Positions 33,203-44,442 of a DNA stretch of 64,000 bases are shown piece after piece. This stretch comes from Malurus cyaneus samueli (taxonomy: Eukaryota; Chordata; Aves; Passeriformes; Maluridae): assembly GCA_009741485.1 (NCBI GenBank), contig VKON01003655.1, forward strand, positions 391,099-455,098. Direction: 5' to 3'. The stretch's first letter is position 1. Each line of letters opens with the position of its first letter. The position numbers were made by a program, and so were the translations under genes. Below the pieces are notes generated by a model that was not told where the DNA came from, did not search any database, and saw nothing but the letters and a program-made list of their open reading frames with translations.

Positions 33203-35419
33203 AGTCCATTTGCACAGCAGTTGCTTTGACAATGTTTTCATTAGGAAATGTCCAGGATGCTGGGCCATAACTTCAGGTCCTCTGAGTTTCAGCTCTGCCA
33301 GCTCAGTGTGATCAGACATGTCCAGATAAAGTGGCTTCGGAACAGACTCACAAACCTGCCTCATTTGTCTGGAGGATGTTCTAGGCCGACACATCCCGGG
33401 GGCTTTCATCTCTCCTCAAATAGACATTTAAACTCCAGGAATTCAAGTGCACATGTGTGTTCTCTTAACTTGCAGGGAGGAGAGAGGGGTGTCAGCCCAC
33501 TCTGCTGCTCCTCAGTGCCAGAGACACCTGGGTGGTTCCTGGGCCACGCCAGGGCTTAGCCCAGTTCACACCCATGAAAATCACACCATTACCCTGTGTA
33601 CGTCAACACAGGGGAAAATCCACATTATTTCTCTTTTTAACTTCAAAGAAGGCGTTTAGAGTAAGATGAGGGCCATATTGTGTGGCTGGTTTCTGCTTTC
33701 TGTGCTACAGCACCTCCCTGGCTGCCCTGCACCCCTAAGGTTGCTGGGCTAGAAGTGCACAGCTGTGGCCAAAAAGCCTGGTCCCAGCACTCATACTCAA
33801 CAATAATACACTCTACATAATAAACCTCTTCTTCCAAGGGGTGCTGATAAGAATTTCCATTTTTAGTCAAGAGCAAATGAACCATTCAGCCTTTATTTGT
33901 TGCTGCCGCACTTGAAGAGGGAGCAGAACCTAATTTTTTAACTTTTCCTGTAAATAATGCATTAATGAAGACAGATGGGTCAGCAACATAAACAAAAGCT
34001 CTATCTCAAGCTGGCTTTGTTCTGGTTTTGTTTCCCAATATAGTAAGCAAAGCACCACCACCCCAGTTCCCATCCTATTAACAGTGTTTGCACTCCAAAT
34101 GTTGAACTGGGTTATAAGGAAGTTTAAAATAACACTGGGCTGTAGTTTTTCAAATGTTTGAAGCAGATGTTCAAGTACCACGAAATCTTCCTGTTTCAGT
34201 TTTTTTTCCCTTCTCCCTAAAATTCTAATATATTTTGCAGGGCTTTGGCTCAGTGTGTTTCACAGAAAATGTTAAACTGCATCTCTGCCATTGTCCTGTG
34301 GGTAATCTAGGCACCAAACTGCCCGAGACTACCAAAATCACACTATCCTTTGCTATTTCTGCACTGCTGGAGGTTCTGGTTTGCTTTGCTCTCTGAGCAG
34401 TCTCAAAAGGGCAATGCAGTAGTTTTGGGGAGCAGAAATTTAAAATAGGCTCTGGCTGCTGCTTTGGATGATGATTTTTCCGAAATGGCTTCAGTTTTGG
34501 GAAGGTTCATCTCATGCCTTTATCTCCAGAGGTGCTGCTCACCTGTCAGGCACAAAGACGTTGGAAAGGGGTGTGTCCACAATATTGAGGAATACATATT
34601 TTTCCCTCCAAAAATCGGCATTTGAGCACCTCCAGAAGGGATGGGCATGAGCCAGTACAGGCACTGCCAGGGAGAGGGAGTGCCCTGCTCTCCTGGCAGA
34701 GCAGGTCCTTGTCCCCAGGCTCACAGATCACCCCAAAGAGCCCAGAGCAAGGGCAGGGCTGGGATGACAGGGCCAGGAAAACCACGCTGAGCTGTCAGGT
34801 TTAACACTCAAATAGCTGGGAATCTGTATCCTCAATCAGCTACACAGGACACTGCAGAAGGAACCTGGAACCCCAGGGGTCACCTCCAAGGGAGGAATAA
34901 TGCAAGGAGGCTTTGGGGAGAAATCTGGAATTTTAGACCATGTGCAGAGAACTCAGAGATACAGAGCCTTTAAGGGAACCTCAAACTTCCAAGTGCTTGG
35001 TGGAATCTGGCATCGGTGCTGAGTGTTTGCTCAGGAGACACAGCTGTCACCATTCCTGCAAAGGCCCAGGAATGAGCAGGTTGTTGTGAAGTTCATGCTC
35101 TTCTGGAGGCGTGTGTGTTGATTTAAGAGCAACAATCCAAGACTAAAGCCCTTTCCTCAACTCCCTTGCTGACCTGCTCTCCAGGATCTTCCTCTCTGGG
35201 ATCATTTGTTTTCTCCCATTGCTTTGCCTCTCCTGCCTGTTTAGACTGAAACCCTTGCCTGGAATTTTAAAAAACACCCAGCAAAAAAGGGGCTCAATAT
35301 CTGGTCACACTTTCTTATACATATTTGACTAGAAACAGATGAAAGCAAAATTCCAACGGATACTGATGATTTTGGTGAGACAGGGTTGCTTTAGTTGTTT
35401 GCAGTAATTCAGAGATGGT

Positions 35420-35465
35420 TGGATGGATGGATGGATGGATGGATGGATGGATGGATGGATGGATG
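35420..35465. repeat. (TGGA)n microsatellite, longer copy
   Basis: About 11 uninterrupted TGGA units. Confidence 0.97.
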
Positions 35466-35670
35466 AAAAGATAGATACTTCTATACTGAAGCCGTATTTT
35501 CCCAAACCTTTCTAAAATTAAGATTTAATCAAAGACTTTAGTCAAACATCTGCTCATAAGTTTGATATTAATATGTTAATAAAATAGATCAGAAATGAAA
35601 GAAAAATCAATACACACCAGTATTTAATGTGACAAATAAAGACTTTTAGACAAAAGTCACAGTACTAATG

Positions 35671-35695
35671 TGGATGGATGGATGGATGGATGGAG
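35671..35695. repeat. (TGGA)n microsatellite, shorter copy
   Basis: About six TGGA units, 205 bases downstream of the longer TGGA tract and in the same orientation. Confidence 0.95.
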
Positions 35696-36599
35696 TATAG
35701 AAACAAAGAAAAACATGCAGGGAAATGTTTTTTCAGGGACTTGGAACATTTTTCAGGGACTCCTGGGATTCCCAGCTTGGCAGCCCTGGCTCTTGTCACA
35801 TCCTCACCCTGTTATTTGTGAGTGTTGTGCCAATTTGGACAGGGTCTTTAAAGCAAAGCACTTCTGAGCTTGCAGAAACAGCCTCAATTTGCTGCTTGGG
35901 GGAAGATCCTTAGGAAATAATTGCCCCTTTTTTGTTTTTTGGTCTGATCTCTATCATCAAACTGCACAAACATACATAAAAAAAGCCTTTGTGTGGTTAT
36001 ATCCAAAGGTGAGGATAAAGGGAGGGTTTGCCCATAAAGCAGCTGTGCAGTCCGGACAGACACCCATCACAAATGAAACACCATTCTCAGGAGTTCTGAT
36101 CTCAGGTCTGAACAGCAAAGTGCAACTGAAGGATTCAAGAGATGCTCAGTTTTCTCCCAAAATAGCACAATAAGACACAGCTTTACTCCTTTCACAAAAA
36201 AGTCTGGCTGAAATCCTCCTCAATGAGTAGCACCATCCTCATGTCTTTATAAAGAAAAGTTACTCATATCAACAGACTGGCTTCTCCCTAATTCTAAAGG
36301 ACTATAATTGGAATTTATTGACGTTTTTACTGATCTTGCAGAAGTTCACACATGCAGCTGACAAAATGACACATTGACTGTGTTTGCTTTGCACCACAGC
36401 ACACCACAGACTCTGCCACAGCACATCTCTGACAGAGAGTGCAGGCACCACACTGTTCTGCAATGTGGTCACTTGAGAATTTACAGTGAGACTTTATATA
36501 TTTATGGGTGATTGTAGTGGGTTACTTATTGTTTTTAAGGCACAGCTTTCCCTGTACTCTATTCAGAGACACTGGTGCTGTTAGGGGAGGACAGAGGGG

Positions 36600-37000
36600 A
36601 AAATGCAGGGAGGGCAGATCTCTGCCACGGGACCGCTCGCAGAAATGAGATGATAAAAGTAAATGTCGGATTATCTCCCTAAAGCTGGATTATCACTCCT
36701 AACAAGGTGAATGGCTTGTCTTGGCAAATGGCTTCATAAGAATTGTGGATAGTTTTGAAAGGGTCTGTGTGGTCACACTTCAACCGTTGGCTGCTGCAGT
36801 TGATGTCAGCAGAGCGAATATCACACCTCCCACAAATTCCTCCAACGTGCCATTAGCCACAGGCTCTGATTGCAGAGTGGCTCGGGGGAAAGGTCTGCCA
36901 GGGGTGTCAATCACTCATGGGGTGAGGAATAAAGCAATATCACAGCCCACGGTGCAGCCACTATCTGCAGGCTCCATAACTGTACAATAAACTACACAGC
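36600..37000. promoter_or_regulatory. Candidate non-coding regulatory element 3' of BMP10
   Basis: A repeat-free stretch with scattered CpGs in a CpG-poor spacer. It holds GATA-type sites (AGATGATAAA near 36650, GGATTATCT near 36668) and a T-box-like TCACACCT near 36820. GATA and T-box factors are known regulators of heart genes. The 89-codon forward frame here has no recognisable domain. Assignment as an enhancer is inference only. Confidence 0.25.
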
Positions 37001-38432
37001 TGAGCACTTAGAGCCATGATACCCCTGCAAGAGGAGTTGGACAAGACCAAATGTGCTCCAGAACTCCACTGAAATCACTGCAGTGAGGAAGCAGCTCTGC
37101 AGGCAAGGGGATAATTGTGGCATGTGCATTTACAAGCATCCAAGGGAGGAAAAAAGTCAGCAACCTCATTCTCTGTGCCACACAACTCAGCAGAGATTCC
37201 ATGTAAGGTAGGAACAGTACAGGTTTTATCCAAGTGGGATTACACACAAGCACAAAAAATAAAACATTCTGTATTCTACATTATATTACAAAGGCAGGCA
37301 GTCAATAAATAGGTCAATAAATTATGGGAAGCACAGAAGAGTATGTGTGAAAATAGGTGAAATTGGGTTTAGCTGGTGCGTGATAAAGTCTTCCGTGTTC
37401 ATTCCCATGAAGTGTTAGAGTGATCATTTCAAAGACCCTTATCACTTCCAGGGAAGATAACTTTCCCTTAAAAGTGTAAAACAGATGCAAGGACAGTACA
37501 GTAAGCTCTGGTACAGGCTAAAAGAGTCAACATCACTTACACTTTCCCAAGAATCTGACAAATTTGCAGCTTAGTATAAATAAAGTGACGGGTCTATTGT
37601 TTCTCAGTTCCAACACCTCCTTATCACCAAGATTTGTTGCAGAAGAGTGGTGGAAACATGGCATGTGACTCCATCTATAGAGCCTGGGGGAGAATACCCT
37701 CATGAATTGACAACTCCAGCACTTACATAAAGGGAAGATCTTCTGTATCCCACAGGCACAAAGGGCTCTGCTGTTCTGCAGAGAGATGCAACACTGCTGG
37801 GCCATTCCAGTCCGATTATGAAGCTGCATCTTATGGAATCTCCTGACTGCGATGGAATTTACTGACTGGTTCTTAGCTGATATAAATTTCAAGGACAATT
37901 TTAGCTGGTACAGTTTCGAGGTTTCAGGAAACTTGCTGCATTTCCTTCTGCTACCTAAAGCTCTGGCCCTGGAGAGGCAACCCACAGCTGCTGCAGCAAA
38001 GCCAGAGCTGCCTCAGAGTGATTTGGTAATAAACCTGCACAGGGGGAATTTCTTGCCTTGGCACAACAGAGCACTGCCTATGCCTGGCACTGCTCCTGGG
38101 CCGTTTGCTTTCCTGAGAAAGATGGGAAAGGAAATGGTGCCCTTCTGCTTCAGGTTGAATCACCCCTGCCAGTTGCATTTGACTGAAACAGGGAAAGAGT
38201 GAAGGAAATATTAAGAAAAATGGAAAAACCACCTTGTTTGTGCCTTAGTGATTTAGTAGCTCAAGAATTCTCAGGATCTAAGATCTACGGAGATAAATTA
38301 GGAAAGACCTTTATAAAAATTTAACAGAACACTTAAGGGTCTAAGTGTGATTGTCCATCTTTCACATATCTTTAACAGCTGTGGAAAGACCTGGAGATGC
38401 CAATAAACATTGATAAGGTAGAAAAATATGCC

Positions 38433-38438
38433 TTTATT
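38433..38438 (-). promoter_or_regulatory. BMP10: BMP10 poly(A) signal
   Basis: AATAAA on the reverse strand, 316 bases past the BMP10 stop codon; the first such signal in the right orientation. It implies a short 3' UTR. Confidence 0.65.
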
Positions 38439-38753
38439 TCCATGAATTTGGACGTGCCCTTTTGGCACCAAGAGCCCTCCCAAACAATCCAGTAATCAGC
38501 TCCCATGCCCTGACTGGATGAGAGACTTGGTTACAATCTGGACAGCAAAGAGCAGAGAGAAGGAAGCAATGGAACAAAATATACAATCCCTGCGGTCACA
38601 CAACGTGCCCATTCCCCGTGACAGGAAACATACAATTATCTGTACAGGCCTCATTAAATAACCTCATTAAATAGCAAATCCCAAATGTACAAATTTACAG
38701 ACTGAATCATTAAATACTCCCCTGTGCCCTCCCTGTGTGTGCGTTCCCTCCTA

Positions 38754-39697
38754 CTATCTGCAGCCACACTCTGACACCACCATGCCCTCATACTTGAACT
38801 TGTAGGTGACCACCCCTGCATCCAAGTAGAGAATAGAGATGGGGTCGAGTTTGGTGGGCACACAGCAGGCCTTGGAGGCTTTCTGGGGGTTCTTCAGGTG
38901 AACCAAAGTCTTGACTATGGCGTGTTTGGTTGGTGTGACGTGCTCTGTCAAGGGGTAGGCACACACGCCGTGGCACTCATAAGCTTCGTATCCAGCGGGG
39001 GCGATGATCCAGGAATCCCAGCCAATCTCCTTGAAGTCGATGTAGAGCGGAGTCTTTTTGCAGTAGTTGCCTTTGGCGTTCCTCCGGATCCGGGCAGTGG
39101 AGTCGTAAATGATGTTGGAGCGCATCTGGAGCAGCGCCTCCTCCCCAGGCTGGTCATGGAAATTGCCAACCTCCAGGTTCTCCAGATCCAGGAGCTGCTC
39201 GTGGTCAATCATCTCATTCAGCTCTTCCTTCTCCTCCTTTTTGTCATTGCTTTGGTCGTCAGAGTACACAACCAACAGGGGCATGTGCTTGGCCTCGGAG
39301 TTGATGTCAATGTCGAGTTTCCCTTCCCCATTCTGCTCCTCCCCTTCCCTGCTCTCGATGTGAACTTCCAGCCGGTGCGTGGTCAGCCCTGCCCTGCGCC
39401 AGCGCCGGATGGCCTCCGTCACCTCAAAACTCTCCCACTCGCTGCTCGTGCCATAGATGTGCCTGGAGGCCAAGGCCACCATCTTCCTCTCTTCCCCAGA
39501 TCCCGTATGGACATTTTCCAGCACTTCAAAGATGGTGACCTTCCGGTCCAGCCCTTCATAGAGCATCTGGTCCTGCTCCACCAAGGTGTAGAGCCTCAGC
39601 TCTGCCATGGTGATTTCCTCGTGGTGAGGGATGGAAACATTGAACAGGAGTGGGTATTTCCGAGTTCCTGTCACACCAATAGGGTGGGAATCCAAGT
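38754..39697 (-). CDS. BMP10: BMP10 coding exon 2
   Basis: Acceptor TTTCCAG on the reverse strand. Completes a split Asp codon, then encodes the rest of the propeptide ([29 protein letters not shown]), the RIRR cleavage site and the whole mature ligand, ending ECGCR and TAG at 38754-38756. Confidence 0.98.
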
Positions 39698-42600
39698 CTG
39701 GAAAGGACAAAAATAAAATACTTTACAAGAGTCAACACATCCAGAAATACACACACTGGTTAGCTCTGAATTGCTGGATTTCACCTGAACAGCTCCAAGA
39801 AAGCGTTTTTTCAGCACTTCCCAAAACTCTATTGGGAAAAAAGTCCAAGGTTATTTTAGATGTGTAAGGACAAGAAGATCCCAGATATGCTACAAACCTG
39901 GATTTAGTGGCTCTCCTTCTACCCCCAGGCATTCCAGGGATGTCCTTGCCAACTGGAAGGTTTACATATCAAAAATGTGTTGCCTAATATTGACATACAA
40001 ATCACTTCTAGGTTGCTGCACAGCAACTATTCCATAAACAAGGGAAAACATTCATTGTGCAGGAGAGGAAGGGCAGAAGGACATGGCACTGGAGCGAACA
40101 TGAGATGGGTGATGTTTGAGCTGCAAATACAGGAATCTGTGTGTGCTCGGTGTTCCTGTGCTAGCAGGAATTCCCTGCTGCTCCAACACCCCTCAGATAT
40201 GGAAAAGGCCACTAAAAAGCCTAAAAGAGGAAAAGCTGCTCTGGAAGATGTAAAGGCTCTGGCTGGGAAGAGCAGGTGGTGACACCAGGGTGACCTGGCA
40301 GCAATCCCACTACCGGACCTGAGAGCAACCAGCTGTCCTCAACCAGGCTCCCTGGGCCCCTTTAGTCACCAGAACAGGTAACAAGGACAATGTCTGGTGT
40401 CAGCTGGGCTGCTTGTCCTGGCTGTACTCTTAGTGTCTACATAGGCAACATTCATTTCTTCCCACAGTGCAGGATCTGCTCACAAGGGTGCATTTGCTGC
40501 CTCGTTGCAACCCAGAAAGCAGATTAGGACATAGAAGCTATAACGATAATTAATGCAAAGGCAAATTGTTTCTGACCTATTACTCCCTTCATCTCTGGCT
40601 TCCCCAGTTTTTCTGTGTTTGTAGAAAAATGACACTGATAAAGCTGCAAGGACTGGCCATGCTCCACCAGTGCACTTAGGCAAGCCATGAACTTTAGTGC
40701 GTGACTCGTCCTGTTTAACTCAGATTTGGAGGCGTTTGAGGCACCTGCCTTTTTCTTTCTTTCTTTCCTTTTTTTTCATTTTTCATTTTAATCTCTTCAC
40801 AAATAAAAAATGAGGGGTGATTCTGCTTCAATTTCCCTGCCTGTCAGTTGGTAAAGGTGGGAGAGAAACCCGCTGTGCACAGAGCTCAGGTAGGAGCAGA
40901 CTGTGAGCTAAAGGCAATGTGAACCAAGCAATAATCTCCATATTGGGAGTAATCTCTGGGGTTTCCTAGACTTTCATGTGATAAAACAAGGCTCCTAGGG
41001 TGGAGAAATGCCACCTGACCATATGGAAGATGAGCACAAGGAATTCACCAGGAGGCAGGGGAAGACCACTCCATGTGGGAGAAGCTGGGTGAGCGTTACA
41101 AGGGCATGAGAGATGTGTCTTTGCATCTCTCCTACAGCCAGGATAGGACTCTGCTCTTCAGCATGAAAGTCCATAGGGTGCCAGATCTCCTGCTGTTCCC
41201 AGTACACCCCTGGGAGGGTTGGGAAGGGAGATTTGGAGTCTGTAGGAAATGAAAAATTTCCCTTAAGACTTTTATTCAAGTATTAAATACTGATTACAGC
41301 CCCATTTACATCCAAATTGTTATGGTCCATGGGTTAAAACAAAGAGGTAATTCCAGCCATGTCACCTGTTATAGTCCTGTAATGAAGGATTTAATTGCTA
41401 ATAATGAAACTGGGATTACTGCCAGTTTTCAGCAGGCAGGTGAACAAACAATTCCATGGTCAGTTTCTCCTGTCCTTATCATTCAAGCAATTAATTTCTC
41501 TGTCATGTTTAGCATGAAATGGATGGTTCTTAGTTATACAGATTTTGAGAAAACACAAAAAACATTAATTGCACAGTCCTTTAACTGCATGTATTTGTGA
41601 AACTGTGTTAACATCAGCTGTCTAGCTTCACATCTTGCTGGTTTGGACTGGAAGAGGTGAGAGAAATACTGAAATGGCATAAATTTAAACCAAGTTTTCC
41701 CATTTGATGCAGAACTTCTGAAACAGGCACAGGAGAACAGCACAGAGCTGCCATCACTACCTGGCAAAGGTCAGTCTGTGCCATTTCAATCCCACAAAAA
41801 TGAATTTTTGCAGGTGGAATGATTTTGGATTTGCATCACTAAATCACAGGCATTTTAGTCTTTACCATACCGTGCTTGGCAATTTTTATCCCATAATATT
41901 TTTTCAAAGAGTGCAAAATGAGAACAAGAGCTCCCCAGTGTGTGCCTTTGCTCCTGCTGCTGAGCAGAGACACGGCAAGGTGAGCAATTGATCCCCACTG
42001 CCTGCCTGATTTGCCACCAACCCCTCGATAAATTTCTCCTCCCTAAAGAAAAGGATATGTAAAGTCACTTTAAACCACAATGTGTAGTCTCTTCACACCA
42101 GAAACATGCTCTGGTAAAGGGTGCTTGGTCCTGGCAGGAGAGGGGAGCAGAGCAGGGCTTTGGGATTCTCTCCTGTCATCTCACTGCCCTGCAAAACTCA
42201 AATGATTTCCTCTCATCCTCTTCTCACAGCTCATCACTTTGAAACTGCAAATATTAGAGGAAAAGCAATCGTGTCTTGAACTTCATTAATTAAAACAGAG
42301 GATGACAGAGGTCCCATGGCAGCTTGAATAGCCACATGTGCCCCTGGGTAATTAAATCAGACAACTTGCATTTGACACGTGCAGTAATGGAATTGGAATT
42401 GTTTAGCTGAAAACTGTTTCTAACGTAAAACCTATATTGGTGTAAAAAGGTACTGGCAAATTATTGAATATTAGTGCTGAAGCATTATCTCATCCTCATT
42501 GAAAGGAGGGGAATGTGGAAGGAAAAATGTAGGGGGAAATGAACCAAGGGCGTTCGCTCAGTTGGTCAGAGCAGGGTGTTAATAATGCCAAGCTTGTGGG

Positions 42601-43660
42601 TTTCATCCGTGTGGGCCATTCACTTTAGAGCTGGATCTGATAATCCCTGTGGGTCCTTTTCAACTCAGACTATTCTGTGATTTTGTGATAATTAGTTTTC
42701 TTCAGGTTTTGTTTGTTTTTATTAGGAAGTAGTCTGATCCTCCAAAGTAAAACCTAAGAGTCGTCCAAAATTCCAGTTCACATATTTCTGTGCATTTTCT
42801 GGACTGTGCTCCAGTGCCAAAGGAAAAAACATTATAAATGCCACAGGGATCAATAGCGAGAAGGCATAAACAGAAAGCTGTACTTGGTTAAGATCATTAT
42901 TTGAAAATACTGCACTCAAATATTGTATTTGAAAATACACATTGAACAGCGTGTAAAAATAAGTCTTGCCTTATTTCAAATATCACTTAAGGTATTCATT
43001 AAAAAAAATCAATCAGCTGCTTGTAATTGATGCATGTCACTATGGAGATAAAGAAAACAATGCACTGAAATTATATTTGGTGCTGCCCTAACATTAAAGA
43101 TACATCTTCCCCAAAAACCCGGCAGTCCAGAGCGAAGGACAAGGACTTTGTTTCACCAGGGGTGGGGTTTGGGCAGCCCAGCCACAGCTGCTGATTTCCA
43201 AGGCCATCCTCACCAAAAGGCCGTTTCCCCCGCATGGTTTATGCTCTGTACCTGGCCAAGACATTTCACACTGGCTCTAAAGACGCTCCTTTCTATCCGC
43301 TTCTCCCAGAGATGAACAGCTCTTACCTTCATTTTTGAAGCTCCTGATGATATTTGCAGAAGGCATCGATGTCCTGTCCGTGGCAAACCTGTTGTACAGC
43401 TCTAGCATGTACTCAGGAGGGTCCATCTTGGCCGACTCATGCTGGGGGATTTCAGACAGGTTCAACGTCTTCAAAAACTCATTTTTCATGTTCTGGAGCA
43501 GTGTGTTGATATCAACCCCATTTTGTTCGGAGAGGATCTCGTCAAAAAGAGGCCCATCTTCCTCCAAGGAAGTGTGCTCCAAGCTCAGGATGGGACTGCA
43601 GGCTGCGAGGTGAACCTGGACGGAGAGCACAGCCCACAGCTGGAGGACAACAGATTCCAT
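38754..43660 (-). CDS. BMP10: BMP10, bone morphogenetic protein 10 precursor (spliced, 2 exons)
   Basis: Reverse-strand join of 43327-43660 and 38754-39697 gives 425 residues against 424 in human. A hydrophobic signal peptide ([15 protein letters not shown]...) ends near residue 21. A TGF-beta propeptide follows with the [10 protein letters not shown] motif and a glycosylation site at N131 (NVS). The furin site RIRR ends at R317, and a 108-residue mature domain carries the seven cystine-knot cysteines (NYC, ECHGVC, ACCVP, ECGCR). Known role: a circulating ligand secreted by the heart, binding ALK1 with BMPR2 or activin type II receptors, needed for heart growth and vessel maintenance. The second in-frame Met was chosen because it directly starts the signal peptide; an upstream Met ten codons earlier (43690) would add a glycine-rich leader and lies only about 34 bases from the TATA-like box. 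Single GT-AG intron at the place usual for BMPs. Intact. Confidence 0.98.
42548..42689 (+). mobile_element. tRNA-Ile-derived SINE with CR1-like tail (tguSINE1-like)
   Basis: The first 71 bases (42548-42618) are a degenerate tRNA-Ile: A-box-like GCTCAGTTGGTCAGAG, an anticodon loop TTAATAA with anticodon AAT at 42581-42583, and B-box-like GGGTTTCATCC. After a short linker the sequence becomes a CR1-type terminus (GCTGGATCTGATAATCCC, GTGGGTCC, CAACTCAGACTATTCTGTGA). This head-tail structure is that of the CR1-mobilised SINE known from zebra finch. Mismatches in the acceptor stem and T arm rule out a working tRNA gene. Lies in the BMP10 intron, antisense to the gene. Confidence 0.85.
43327..43660 (-). 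CDS. BMP10: BMP10 coding exon 1
   Basis: ATG at 43658-43660, donor GTAAGA. Encodes the signal peptide and N-terminal propeptide, including [31 protein letters not shown] and IIRSFKNE plus one base of the split Asp codon. Confidence 0.97.
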
Positions 43661-43723
43661 GGCTTCGCCTGAGCCTCCACCAGGGCTCAACGAGCTCTGC
43701 CTCCTGTGTGGGCTCGGTGGCGG

Positions 43724-43730
43724 TTTTATC
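43724..43730 (-). promoter_or_regulatory. BMP10: TATA-like box of the BMP10 promoter
   Basis: GATAAAA on the reverse strand, 64 bases upstream of the chosen BMP10 ATG, placing transcription start near 43695 and giving a 5' UTR of about 35 bases. A GATA-factor site (AGATAA, 43893-43898 reverse) lies about 165 bases further upstream, in keeping with a cardiac gene. Confidence 0.55.
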
Positions 43731-44380
43731 CGCTGGGCTGTGCACGTCTTGTGTCACAGAGGGATGACAAGTTTGGAAGCTGTTGTCTTGAAACTTGTGA
43801 TCTGTCCTGTCTGCCTGCCCCTTCCCCCTCCTCAAAACCAGGTCTCAGTAATTGGATCTGACTCGCTCTCCTCTATGGCCGCCTTGCCTCCCTTATCTCA
43901 GGCAGTGGAAGCTGTTCACCAGATTTGTTGCTATCTCGCCATCCCCTCTCCGTTAATGAGCGTTTTGTAAACATTCTGCGCAGGACTCTCAGAGATAGGA
44001 CAAGTTTCTCCTCAGAGAGGAGCTGCCCTTCCTTTTTCCCTCCTGGTAGCTGACTTCCCCTTGCCGTGTGTGAACCACTTCCATCCATGCAGATTTCAGG
44101 AGAATGTGTAAATTCCATGGAGCCTCTCTCCAGATGTACCCATTTCATACCAAGGGCAAACAACAGCTCCCTCTGCCCTTTTCAAAACTATTTTAGAGTC
44201 AAGTCTTTACATTGAACTTAAAAAGGAATTTCCTGGGGAAAATTCCATTCTTCTGTTCTTGTCCAGCCTAATGGCCAGGAGAAAAGTTCTTGATGCTACT
44301 GCAGCACAGAGTTACCAGGCCCTGGATACAGCGGAGAAGCTCAGAATGAGCAAGGAGAATTACATCCTCCAAGGAAGAGG

Positions 44381-44442
44381 GAATTGGATATGGTGATCCT
44401 CATGGATCCCTTCCAACCTGAGTTATTCCATGATTCTGTGAC
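44381..44442 (+). mobile_element. CR1-type 3' terminal fragment, forward
   Basis: AATTGGATATGGTGATCCTC, ATGGATCCCTTCCAACCTGA, TTCCATGATTCTGTGA. Its wording is close to the tail of the SINE at 42548, so it may be a head-less SINE or a CR1 tail of the same type. Confidence 0.7.

Larger units (their letters stand above)
26661..38432. other. ARHGAP25-BMP10 intergenic region (converging genes)
   Basis: The two genes point at each other across this span. It contains a decayed zinc-finger fragment near 28.1 kb, two CR1 tails (30981-31215 and 32985-33202), and CCCAT, GGGACAGACA and TGGA simple repeats. I see no supported protein-coding exon; the open frames are short and unmatched. Confidence 0.6.

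Noticed and set aside
36721..36990. 89-codon forward open frame in the BMP10 downstream spacer
   Set aside because: No domain, signal peptide, Kozak context or splice partner. More likely part of a non-coding element.
38898..39716. 272-codon forward open frame over BMP10 exon 2
   Set aside because: It is the antisense shadow of the conserved BMP10 coding sequence and has no independent support.
42548..42618. Functional tRNA-Ile gene
   Set aside because: Acceptor and T-arm pairing is degraded, the B box has TTTCATCC instead of TTCGAATCC, and the sequence runs straight into a CR1-like tail. It is a SINE head.
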